Source: Branchiostoma floridae (taxonomy: Eukaryota; Chordata; Leptocardii; Amphioxiformes; Branchiostomatidae). From it: DNA of 64,000 bases. The stretch is from assembly GCF_000003815.2 (NCBI RefSeq), contig NC_049993.1:12198106-12262105 (forward strand). The letters are read 5' to 3'. The translations under genes and the position numbers were made by a program. The notes beneath the pieces are model-generated. The model saw only the letters and a program-made list of their open reading frames with translations. It ran no database searches and had not been told where the DNA came from. Below are positions 29,929 to 40,245 of this stretch, piece by piece; position 1 is the first letter of the stretch, and each line of letters starts with the position of its first letter.

Positions 29929-30750
29929 TTATACCCCCCTCACAATAGGCGCGATTCGATCGGAAGACTAGTTTACGAACTCTGAATGACATTTTCGTGA
30001 GTAAGACGTCCGGTGTTCTCACGATCATCTTGCGATTTTTACGGATCGCCGGCAGTTTTCAGGAGTCTTACGACGGTCGCGGTGCAGCGAAACATGTTCT
30101 TAACATATGCGACTAGTCGAAGGAAATCTCCAAAATCGCACAGCTCGTTACCGAGTCGCAGATTGTGCGTACAAATCGTGCGTACCTTACAAGGGTATCG
30201 GTCAATAGTCTTGCGTCAATCCAACGATTGAAGACCGATAGGCGAGCAAAGACATAGTTATTAATAATCGAGAGCAAATCGGATGGCGAACGCCCGTCAA
30301 TTGGGCAACGTTCGGGCGACGTTCGCCCGACTTCCGTTTGTTTACAAATATTGAATTTCTGGGAATGTGAGGGTAATTCTAACATTGTGGCCGCTGTGGC
30401 AGTATGTAGGCTGGCTTTGTGACACACTTTCTTTTCTTGCGTCATTTCTATTATGCCCGCGCATTCCATTCATTGGTTAAAAAGATTACGACAACAAAAT
30501 AAGCAACATTTATTGATCTCTTGCCTTTTTTGAGGAACGTTTTGTGTTACCTTGTCCGCGTGCAAGAGGTCATGGGAGGTTTATTATCATAGATTTATTC
30601 ACCGTCGATCTCACGAGCCTCGCGGATATGTGAGGGGGACAGTTTTGAGGCGAAAAATACGCAAGACCATCTTAAGTTCTTAAAATCAGCCGACCTTCCT
30701 GCGATCGCGAAGAACGTCCGAAGATCGTATATAATGTGAGGGGGGTATTA
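29929..30750. mobile_element. 822-bp TIR element with TTA target duplication (Harbinger-like, non-autonomous)
   Basis: The left end reads TTA|TACCCCCCTCACA and the right end TGTGAGGGGGGTA|TTA. This gives a perfect 13-bp inverted repeat flanked by a 3-bp TTA duplication. More divergent complementarity continues inward (GATTCGATCGG against a CGAAGATCGTA stretch). TTA/TAA duplications are typical of PIF/Harbinger elements. The interior has many CpG-rich short palindromes (for example GGGCGACGTTCGCCC near 30315). One small open frame (30113-30469, minus) does not resemble a transposase or Myb-like protein as far as I can see. Confidence 0.75.
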
Positions 30751-31134
30751 ATGACACCCCCATACAAGCACCTGATGACATCATGGTGACCTGGACATAT
30801 TAGATTTTATCCCTCTTATATGATAGCAGAATCAACGTTTGTTTCAAGAGATTTAATTGTAAAAAACGTGACTGAGTGATACTGAAAGGTGCTAAATACC
30901 ATACAAAATGTTCCTGAATTTGTATCACGAAGAGCAACAGAAATTAACGGTCCAACCCCTCTGGCTGTGCTCTTTTCTCATTTCCTAAAATAGAAAGCAC
31001 TTGACATCGAACAATTTATTACATCTACACAACTAAGCCTTTCTAATTTCACTTTATCTACGACTGTTATCTGTGGAGAACAGGTACCTAGGCTTCTGTT
31101 TGGGAATACATAAACTTCAACTTCATAAACTTTG
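30751..31134. other. Interval, nothing recognised
   Basis: No exon or repeat recognised. Confidence 0.4.
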
Positions 31135-31400
31135 AGGGGGCGTGTTGGCATAATGGTTTGGGTGTTTGCCGGCCAGTTTGGCCCCAAAACCAGAGGGCCT
31201 GGATTCAAGTCCCCTGATATGCCACCGATGTTGTGTCCCTGGGAAAGACACTTAACATTCTTTATACGACTTTCCTTACACACATGTAGGTGTAACATGG
31301 CTACCTGATTTGGGCTGGGGAAGTACAAGGCGGTGGAAGGAGAGGGATACCGTGCCCTAGACACAGTGGATAACAACCCACTGCACCTGCGGCCTAAAAA
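31135..31400 (+). repeat. SINE-like repeat, tail-sharing family, copy 2 (best tRNA-like head)
   Basis: GGCATAATGGTTTGGGTGTT and GGCCTGGATTCAAGTCCCC sit at A-box and B-box spacing, as in tRNA-derived SINEs. The tail carries GGAAGGAGAGGGATACCGTG, then CCTAGACACAGTGGATAACA, ACCCACTGC and GCGGCC. Confidence 0.68.
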
Positions 31401-33549
31401 AGTCTATGGTACGACATTTTCCTTTACCTTATACTTCAAACGAGAAAGCAATAACGTTTGAAATGTATATTCAAAATCTATAAGCTAGCTCTTCTGGACT
31501 TCGCAAAAGTTTGAAACATTTAAGGTCAGGTCATTATCCTACCGGTTACTGTAGCTTCAACTTGTCCTCAAAACATATATGAGAACACAGGAAATAAACC
31601 CTGCTCTAAACCCATAGTTTAGTCCCCCAGGCTTGACCAGAGAGCCAGAAGGATGGCATGTGAGGAGGAGATTGTGTAGATGAGGTATGAGTTAGCGGAG
31701 AGTAGATAGAACGCAGGAAATGGAAGCTCTCGCGGGTGTAGCATTGAAGTAGAGAGAACTATAAATCAGTCGATACATCATATAGATGTGCGATAACGTA
31801 GGTAAACACTGTAAAATGCCCTTATTCTGCAGGTAGGTTTGAAATGTTTTCGGTTTTAGTAGTTTAAGCGAGACGTAAGGGTTATAAACAGCATACGTAC
31901 ACAGAGCTATGTCTGAAAGGGAGAGTGAATACGAACTCACTACTTTCACTATTCGAAATGGAAGAATTTGCTTTCGTATGCTCTGTCAGCAACTTTCAGT
32001 AAACCAGCATTCTCTAACATGAGTGAGCGCATGCAAATGAACTTTCTTTCGGGTGAACGAACTAAGAAGCCCGCCCATGCACTTACAGTTGTTTTTGCAT
32101 AGAAAAGCTTTAAAATGTTGTTAAAGCGTCAAAATATGTTGGTTAAGCTTTCGAATGTTGTTAAAGCTTTCAAATATTGTTCTTGAAGCCCCGGGGTCTT
32201 GCTATGTGAACTCGTGCGATCAAGACGACTGAGAAAGAAAGGAGGCTGTGTGCACCCTGCGAGAAACAACAACAAACAGAACCGGCAGGACTTGTTCCCA
32301 CTTTGTACAGAGGCACGCAAATATCTGTGGGGTTTGAAACAGCTATGACATGTAACGGTTGTCCCCACACAAATGACTATTACACTGATTGGACATCATG
32401 ATGACAGAACACAGGGTCATCATTAAAATATGTATTTTTTTCTTATCTTTAAGGACGTTGTGTCTATTTGTCGAAGCTCCAAGATGATTAGTGGGTGATA
32501 GAACACCCACAAATCCTTAGACAAGATAGACAAATCCTTAGTCTTTCTTCTTTCTTCCTCAGGGCAGTATTGACTGGACTGGACCTACTTCTCGTCACTA
32601 GGTGGCGCTGCAGTGAGAAGATTGTGGTCCCAAACATGACTAAGTCTGTATCCCCCTACTCATGGTACATAACCGATGAAGATTTTAGATGTTAGTTAGT
32701 ATAGTGAAGCATTCTGTTCCACTGCGTTTTTTTGCTATCTTAGTGGCGCTTAATCTAAATATCATAAGATCTGATGTACCACTTTTTACGTTGGTTTGCG
32801 ATGATGAGTGCATGGAATGAATAGCTAAAGCCGCTTGGCTTATCAATCCCTGATTTACAGATTAGTTGCTGATCGGATATTGGCCGGGAATGTATAAAGC
32901 CGGCTCACGGATGTACAGAAGACCCATTATGTACCATTAGCTCGAACTTAACCTTGAGAACGTTGGCACCTAGATCAAGGACATCAACCTCTAAGTACCC
33001 TCTTTCTTTATGACCTTATATGTGTATACAAGAAGACCTTACGGCGGCATGTTGTTTTATGTTGTGTCTAAGCAAGGTTAAGTATGTGAAATACTGTATT
33101 GCGGCGGCCAGCTGGTACAGTAGAGTACATGTCATGCATGGCTGCCATGAGAAGTGTCGTTTGGAGAATGGGATTTTTGTTTATTTGACAGGTAACTATG
33201 GATACCATAATCTCACGGGAGTTGGGAGAGAAGCCTGGTACATTTTTATACTTATGATGGCATTTTGATTCTTGTTCATGTATCATATTCAAGCAACAGT
33301 TGATGCTGACACAAGCTTTGCTGGATCCCAAGATCAAATGGTAAACAATGCCTCTAAGGAGATTCACGATTCTAAGTACGCATGTGCAGTGAAATGCATT
33401 GTGGGTAGTATGTCAAAGATGAAGGCCCTGAGACGACACAAAACACCTAAATATTAATAAGGTGGTCTCAGAGACTTTTTTGATCATGACGCCATAGTGG
33501 CAATAGGTTGTTAACGGGCACTGTGTCTAAAAATGCAAAGGTCCATTAT
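31401..33549. other. Interval without genes
   Basis: I see nothing supportable. Small open frames on both strands show no domain, signal peptide with donor, or coding-like composition. Confidence 0.4.
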
Positions 33550-33800
33550 CCCGTCCATAGACTGTTTGAGGCCGTAAGGGCAGTGGGTTGTTATCCACTG
33601 TCTTGGGCACGGTACTGGAAGGTGAGGCCCATCTCTCTCCTTTAATCGCCTTTTGCAATTCCCCGACCGAAGTTATGTACCCATTTATGCACCCGGGTGG
33701 CGTGAGGAAAGTTGTGTGAAGTGCATTTCTCAAGGACACAAAGTCTAACCGGAAATGTAAGAACAATTGAACCCATGACCTCTTCATTCGTTCAGCAGTT
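33550..33800 (-). repeat. SINE-like repeat, tail-sharing family, copy 3 (reverse orientation)
   Basis: GGCAGTGGGTTGTTATCCAC, GGCACGGTACTGGAAGGTGA and CCCATCTCTCTCCTTTAATC are the reverse complement of the tail seen at 27672 and 31135. GAACCCATGACCTC at the far end corresponds to the B-box region. Confidence 0.62.
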
Positions 33801-34700
33801 ATCACAAAATAAATATTCCTTTTTACAGGCGCAAATTTGTTGGATGTTATGGTGATCTTCAGAACGAACTGTTTCTCGATGATGCAACGTGAATTTTACA
33901 GAGAGGTAGCAACATAGGTTCACTTACCATTTTATGCTTTTACTAACAGTCAAAAGTTCCCAAACTTCTTCTCGAGGAGCTACCTCAATATTAGACCATA
34001 AAATAACAATATGTCAATATCTGCCCCTTTTCACCCCGTAAAGCTACCTTTATGGACGTTTGTATCATCCGTTTCTGTACTTATTGGAAAGCTAAAATGG
34101 ACAGAACAATAAACAGATCATCATGTATTAAAGTTTGATCCCTGAAATATGTGACAGCCACGTCAAATGCTTTTCCTGAAGGGGCCATAAAGGAGGGAAA
34201 ATTGCAATGTTACACCGCATTTAACGGACAACTGGCCACAACGACGCTGTGGTTATGGTATACGTTTTATCTGATATCATTAGCTTTAACCTTTTTATAT
34301 CTAGCATTTAGATATTCTTAAATTAATACCACCGTCAAAATTTGTTGAGATCATGCCATATATCTACTACGTCTGTGTGTGTGACAGAATTTACCTCATA
34401 TACCAACCTTCATTGTAAATAATTGAGCAAAGAATAAAGAGTGCTGAAGTGTACTGCAATGGAAAATCAAATCTATTTTTACGGACATTTATATAGCCCC
34501 CCGAGTGCAAGAAACTTGAGCTTTATAACTGTTCATAGGTAGATCTAAAGGTCGTTCATTTCCATAACAGCTTTTATGACTATCAACTAGAGTATATAGC
34601 TGTCTTCGGGGTCATTGACCTGGGGTCATTGACCTACCGTTGTGAGGCTAGATTTGAATACGAGTATCATCTGTGTTCGTTTAAAAGTTTTATCTATCTA
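33801..34700. other. Interval, nothing recognised
   Basis: AT-rich and non-coding as far as I can see. Confidence 0.4.
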
Positions 34701-35412
34701 TTATCCATCACAACAGAATGGCTCGAATTTCCAGCCTTATGCATAAGTCTACGTCAGGAATTTGACTCATTTTCCTAGCGCGCACTGACTTTTGGGATAC
34801 GTGACGTCATGGGTGGGTCAAAGGTGCCAGGGAGTCAATACCTGCCGCCGTCCCGATTCAGCGTAAGGTTTTGCTTATACTCTCCCTATGGTACAGCATG
34901 ACCGTCAGGATACCTCATGTGTTTCATGACCTTCAGATCGACACTTTTGGGCAGATCTAGATTCAAATCCAAACGCAGGATTATTTTACCCCTTTTTGGA
35001 ATACATTGTTGATCCCTGTTTCAGCAAGGCGCTTAACTTTAATTCCTGACCCAGAAGATAGTTTATCCATCACAAGAGAATGGCTCGAATTTTCAGCCTT
35101 AAGCATAAGTCTACATCAGGAATTTGACTCATTTTCCTAGCGCGCACTGACTTTTGGGATACGTGACGTCATTGGTGGGTCAAAGGTGCCCGGAAGTCGA
35201 TACCTGCCACCGTCCGTTTATATGGTTTATACTCTCTCTCTCTTGTACAGTATGACTGTCTGAAAAGAGAATACCTCATGTTTTTGATGACTTCAATTCT
35301 AGATGAACAGATCTAGATTCAGATCCAAACGCAGGATTCTTTTTACCTTTTTTTCGAAGCACAGATTGAGCGAGGCGGCTAACTTTAATTCCTGAGCCAG
35401 CAGATAGTTCAC
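34701..35412. repeat. Tandem duplication of ~355 bp, each copy with a full CRE palindrome
   Basis: Copy 1 is 34701-35062 and copy 2 is 35063 to about 35412. The best-conserved block in both is AATTTGACTCATTTTCCTAG, then CGCGCACTGACTTTTGGGAT and ACGTGACGTCAT. Both copies keep TGACGTCA (34802-34809 and 35164-35171). Copies have diverged more at the 3' half (ATCTAGATTCAAATCCAAAC versus ATCTAGATTCAGATCCAAAC). Confidence 0.88.
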
Positions 35413-35480
35413 TTAAGTTGATGACGTGCGTGGCTTCAGCTAACTTCTTAGGTATTCTATTGTAATGCTCATGTCAAACC

Positions 35481-35700
35481 TACGAGGGGCGTTCGCGACA
35501 CTCAACTGGCTCCATTTCACACCTGGTCCATTTCACACCTAACTCAGTTCAAACGCCAGTAAATCAGAAACCACAATTAGTTCAGTGCTGTTTTTTGCAA
35601 CATAAACTATAGAGATATGAATCATTACACATGCAAAATTTCATCTAGATCAGACAACTGGAAGTGGGTTAGAGTTATTACTTATTGAACGCCCCTCGTA
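35481..35700. mobile_element. 220-bp mariner-type MITE
   Basis: The left end is TA|CGAGGGGCGTTC and the right end is GAACGCCCCTCG|TA. These are perfect 12-bp inverted repeats with a TA at each boundary. The right arm continues as ATTACTTATT, resembling mariner-family ends that begin CGAGGG..GTTCAATAAGTAAT. The interior has no reading frame. Confidence 0.82.
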
Positions 35701-35796
35701 CAAGGACTACGTACTTAGATCTCGTCTGCATTCATGTCGATCATCGATGTCCCGAACCTCTTTATTGCAAATGTCTCTGACTCAGCTTAATTGCGC

Positions 35797-36118
35797 AGCG
35801 CAAATATCTGATATAGCATACTTGACTCTCCATTTCGACTACACAAGCACGAAAAATAGCTGTGCTTTGCGTCAATTTACTTGTTGTTCCCTCTTGGCTT
35901 CGCTCACTTTTGATCTTTTTAGTGGATCCATTGCGTTACAAACGCGCAAATTTTTTGATATAGTATACTTGACTCTCCATTTCGGCTACACAAGCGCGAA
36001 AAATAACTAAAGACATCTGAGAAACGCGAGCTGTGCGTCAATTTACTTGTTGTTCCCTCTTGGCTTCGCTCACGTTTGATCTCTGAATGAATCCATATTG
36101 CGTTACAGACGCAAGGAG
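35797..36118. repeat. Tandem duplication, ~146-bp unit, second copy with a 19-bp insertion
   Basis: CTTGACTCTCCATTTCG at 35821 recurs at 35968. GTCAATTTACTTGTTGTTCC, with TCTTGGCTTCGCTCAC after it, recurs at 35871 and 36037. The two periods differ (147 and 166) because the second copy has extra sequence around AAGACATCTGAGAAACGCG. Confidence 0.85.
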
Positions 36119-36589
36119 AACGCACGCAGTTTTAAAACTGATGCAAAAGCACTTTAGAGCGCCCTTCCAATTTTCACAAAGTCGCTACCCTCCCTCGGGG
36201 ACGTTTTGAAAAACGAGGCCTATGAAATGCGTTCTTAATTAACAGTGTAGGGGTATATGGCTTTGGTGAAGGTTGCGTACTTACGAAAAGTTGGAGATTA
36301 GAGTTCATCGACCTCCAGTCTCCAAGCAGCAATGGTCTAGAAATCCAGCCACACGGTAGGATAAAAACGGTGTGGAATCTATGTCAAATATCGTTGTTGG
36401 AACACGGAACATACCAACAGAGCGAAAAAAACTGAATCTTGGTATTTTGATATAAATATCATTTACATATTAGAATGTCGACCAGGGGCTATAGGGGCCA
36501 GCTAACTCCTATGACAAACTAATTTGCCCTATTTGGACAAGTTGTACCATTTTCAGTCCCCAAAGATATAATCTACTCCTGTTATGTAG

Positions 36590-36960
36590 ATATTTGCCAG
36601 AGCTGCGCGGTTTATAGTCTTTCAGCCTCCGAGGAGTCTGGAGGAGGCTATGTTGCTCTTGAATGTTTGCCAGAATGAACGAACAATTTTCAGCCCATAA
36701 AGGAGACTGATTGAGACTTTACTCCCCGTTATGTGAATATTAGCCAGAGGGGATTTACAACTTTTCAGCCTCCAGAGTCAGGACGAGACTATATGTATGT
36801 GAATGTTTGCCAACGGGAGTGTACAATTTTGCTACCCCAAAAAAGTCTGAATGAGACTATGTATATGGTGGATGTTTGCCAACGGGAGTTTACACTTTTG
36901 CTACCTCCAGAGGAGTCTGGAAGAGACTATGTATATGATGGATGTTTGCCAGAGGGGATG
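36590..36960. repeat. Tandem repeat, ~70-bp unit, ~5 copies
   Basis: The landmark GAATGTTTGCCAGAGGGGAT (and variants) starts units near 36591, 36661, 36731, 36801, 36869 and 36939. Each is followed by TTTCAGCCTCCAGAGGAGTC-type sequence and GAGACTATGTATATG. Later units are more alike than earlier ones. Because the unit is not a multiple of three and copies vary, the open frame across it has no coding meaning. Confidence 0.85.
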
Positions 36961-37060
36961 TGGATCGCCGCGGGAAGGCCGGATCAGACAGGGAAGCGAC
37001 ACCGCGGGACGCTGTAAACAGAAGGGATTGGGGTTTGGCGGGGCACGGAAACACCTTGTG

Positions 37061-37960
37061 GTCTTGATTGACAAGCAGATCGGACGATCACATAGTACGT
37101 GACATTATGACTTCGAGTGAATATAACCTCCTTGGAGTGACAGAGATCAAATGAGGACAAACTACGCAATTTTGTCGACTTGATTGAAAAAGAGAAAACG
37201 TGATGACACAGAACGTGACCTAATGGGTTTGATTGACAGGGAGATCAGACGGTGACAAAGAACACGTAATTAGCTCAGACTGATGGAGAGCAGATTACGC
37301 GATCTTGTCGTTCCACTTGAACGACAAAAAATGGTGACACATGCAGAACGAGAACTCAGAATGGGTTTGATTGACAAGAAGATCAGACGATGACAAAGAA
37401 CACGCTATTAGCTCAGACTGATGGAGAGCAAATGAGGTCAGAATACGCGATCTTGCCGTCTCAACTGAAGGGCAAAAAGGGAGACACGGAACGAGACCTC
37501 AGAATGGCTTTGATTGTCAGAAAGAGCAGAAGACGACAAAGTGCATAACACCTGAAGTGGCCTAGGACGATGGAGAGTAATTGCATTACAAAATGATGAC
37601 GCAGATCGTCACCTCGTCGAGGATTGATTGACAGCTAAATCGGGCGATCTTAATGGCGGAACACACACCACTTGAAGTTGTGACTTTCCTTTTTTCAACC
37701 TCCTTGGACTATTATAAATGGGGAGCAAACGATGCACTGCACACGACCTTGACCTTTTGGTTGAAAAAAAAAGAGATAAAACGAAAACATGAGTTTGATT
37801 GCCAGGGAAATCAGACAATGACAAAATACGAGCTGGGTCGACAGCGTCTTGATTGAACGAGCAGAAACTAAAATCAACACACAGAATGTGACGTCATGGG
37901 TTTGGAAACTTTGGTTGACAGCTACGTCTGACGATGACAAAGTAGGAGCTCTCTCCGCTG
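37061..37960. repeat. Decayed satellite-like array, 7 irregular units
   Basis: A core TTTGATTGACAAGAAGATCA, then GACGATGACAAAGAACACG, recurs near 37061, 37227, 37365, 37508, 37621, 37793 and 37905. The last copies are the weakest. Spacing ranges from about 110 to 170 bp. Subunits GCTCAGACTGATGGAGAGCA and TACGCGATCTTG are shared by the middle units. Confidence 0.75.
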
Positions 37961-38582
37961 ACTTCAACATGACATCTAATGGAACGAAAACGCATATTTT
38001 TTAAAAATGGTGACAGTCTATCTCCAGGCGTATTTACATAAGACGTCGACGGTAGCAAAAGTAGCAACATTTGATACTTCCTTAAGCCATGGTACATGTA
38101 TGCCTGGATTTTACTATCAAATGCTGACAACCTATAGCTATATATGGACTTGCAAACAGTTTCTTTGACGACAAACATGATCTTTGTAACCCTTTAAGCC
38201 ATAAAATTAAGTGTGTTTATCAAGTTGTGAAGTCCAAAAGAATTTTCCCCTGAAGAGTTTATAGAATCGAAAATGGATAGACTGTAAAAACTTTATATGT
38301 TTAGTTCCAAAAGATCAACAGTCAGATCAATTCATTACCTCGACCTTGAGACGTTCAAGTTCACAAATTAACTAATCAAAAACCGACAAAAACGCATATA
38401 AAACCATATCTAGCCTCCATGGAGGAGGTAATTCGCGGCTGCTTCTGTCAAAGTAACGACATTCATAGAGGCTTTACGGTGTCACGTAATACATGACCCG
38501 TACATCATTGTTAAAGCCTACACGCATCAGTTCAACCATGATTTGAGGAAGAGTGGCAGAAGTTCTGCACTTGCATGTGTAG
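37961..38582. other. Interval, nothing recognised
   Basis: No exon or defined repeat seen. Confidence 0.4.
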
Positions 38583-38790
38583 TCTCTACCAGACTGACTA
38601 CGCTGGCTATTATAGGGGAATAATTTGCCAGGGGAGTTTTTCTACCAGAGGAGTTGGTCGGCCACGAATGGTAGAGAGGGGGAACATAATTAAACCTTGG
38701 CGTGGACTGACCCCCCTGGCCAATTTCCCGATTTTATTTTTCGGAATTATCCCCGTGTCCCCGTAAGACGGCCTGGTGGAGGCTAGCACT
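38583..38790 (+). repeat. Dispersed repeat, copy B (pair with 20886)
   Basis: It shares TACCAGAGGAGTTGGTCGGC, GACTGACCCCCCTGGCCAAT, TTTCCCGATTTT and GGCCTGGTGGAGG with 20886-21092. The two copies differ by small indels in the centre. Confidence 0.65.
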
Positions 38791-40143
38791 TGTGCGACGA
38801 GGCTACATAATGCATAATACTAGTACCTCATTTGACGAAGTGTTTGATAAAGCCTTTCCGACCACCGGTACCGTGGTTGCAGAAACTTGCAATGACTTAG
38901 GCAAGACCTTCGATAAGCGTTTTCCTAAGCAGTTCAAATTCCATTGAAGTGAGGCAACAAGATCACGACTACATGCCTCCTTCTGCATAGGGACCACTAG
39001 CCATTGTAGCTGTTATTGAGCACCAAGAATCCTATCTGTAGTGACCACCTGTCGTAATGTGACCGTTATCCCTTGAGCAGTCACTTTAGACTGATTTGAC
39101 TGTCAGCAAACGTGAACAAGTTTACGTGTAATGGCAGTACAGAAAAGTTTTAAATTAGCATACCTCTTTCGTGTCTCATCCTACGTCAATCTAGTTACCC
39201 TGGTTATCAGAGTATAACTCCAGCCGACCAAGGGGTTATGCCGCCTACGCAGGGGCAGGGCGGCGTATCTCCCCGGGACGGCTGATTCGATTTACGGGGC
39301 TATATAGCCCGGGAAAGAATCGTAGCCGCGAGCGCTGTTCTCTGGCGACCAGAGTACAATCTGGTTTGAAGTAGGAATATCTAGAGTATGGGTTACCGCA
39401 TATTGATTTGCCAGTATTTACGCCACTTTTCAAGACTCCCAAAGTCAATGCAGATGAACCTTACAATACCGCCCCTTACTACTAATGCTGTCATTCTGTC
39501 AATACAGACTATGAATCTACGCAAAGAAATTAAACGACAATGGACACTTCAATACTCGATACAATACAAAAGACATAAACTTAATGTTACAACTTAGCAG
39601 TTATTAATATAAAGTCCAGAGTTCATTTCAGGGAGCTTGTTTGCCGATGCCTTCATTCAGCCTCCTTGACCTCCCATCCTCTGTGAACCGCTTACAACAT
39701 AACAACTATTCCTTAGCAGCGCTGCATAGTCACTCATCAAAACATTCCGTCAAACCCCTGTAGTTTCAGTCAAAGAACAAATCTCGCGAAGGTCAAGAAA
39801 ATCAATCGCACATAGAGATCGAGAGTGCATTAACAGCAGAATAGGTCAACTGAAGTGGAGATTGTAGTTTCCTTTGCTGGGGATTGTTTAATGCAGTCAG
39901 TCGGCACGCAGTGTGCGTGTGGTCGGCGATCAGCAGCTCACGACTGTGAGACTAAATTTAGATGGAGAAGCGGAAGTAACCGTAAGAAATTAAACTCAGC
40001 TCACTGACGGAGCAGAATTAACTTTTCTTGAGAGGCTGAGGTTTTTACCTACCCCGAAAGCGCTTATCATAAACACTATAGGCCAAGTGAAGGACTCTGT
40101 AAACTTTTTCCCGTCCTCTGGCAAAAACCGAACTACCTAGACA
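38791..40143. other. Interval without genes
   Basis: A GC-rich stretch at 39230-39350 includes the palindrome GGGCTATATAGCCC and is probably an old repeat. I recognise nothing else. Confidence 0.4.
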
Positions 40144-40245
40144 TACTGTAAATGCAGAAATGTTCGCGGTGGATTAATGTTCGCGGTTTTCGCGGTGACC
40201 ACTTCACCGCGAATTTAAAACCACCGCGAACATGTTTCTATTATG
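40144..40245 (+). mobile_element. Half copy of the CCGCGAAC foldback MITE
   Basis: TACTGTAAATGCAGAAATGT, then TCGCGGTGGATTAATG, through CTATTATGATATTAGA is almost identical to the left half of the element at 48475-48669. The right arm (CGCGAAATTAAATCCCC ... ATTTACAGTA) is missing. Confidence 0.8.

Noticed and set aside
30113-30469. Minus-strand 118-codon ORF inside the TTA-flanked element
   Set aside because: No DDE, Myb or other transposase-like motif is visible. It is probably chance in a CpG-rich interior.
36733-37102. Plus-strand ORFs with QREFTLLLPPEESG-like repeats
   Set aside because: They arise from the ~70-bp tandem repeat. The unit length is not a multiple of three and the frame is not kept across units.
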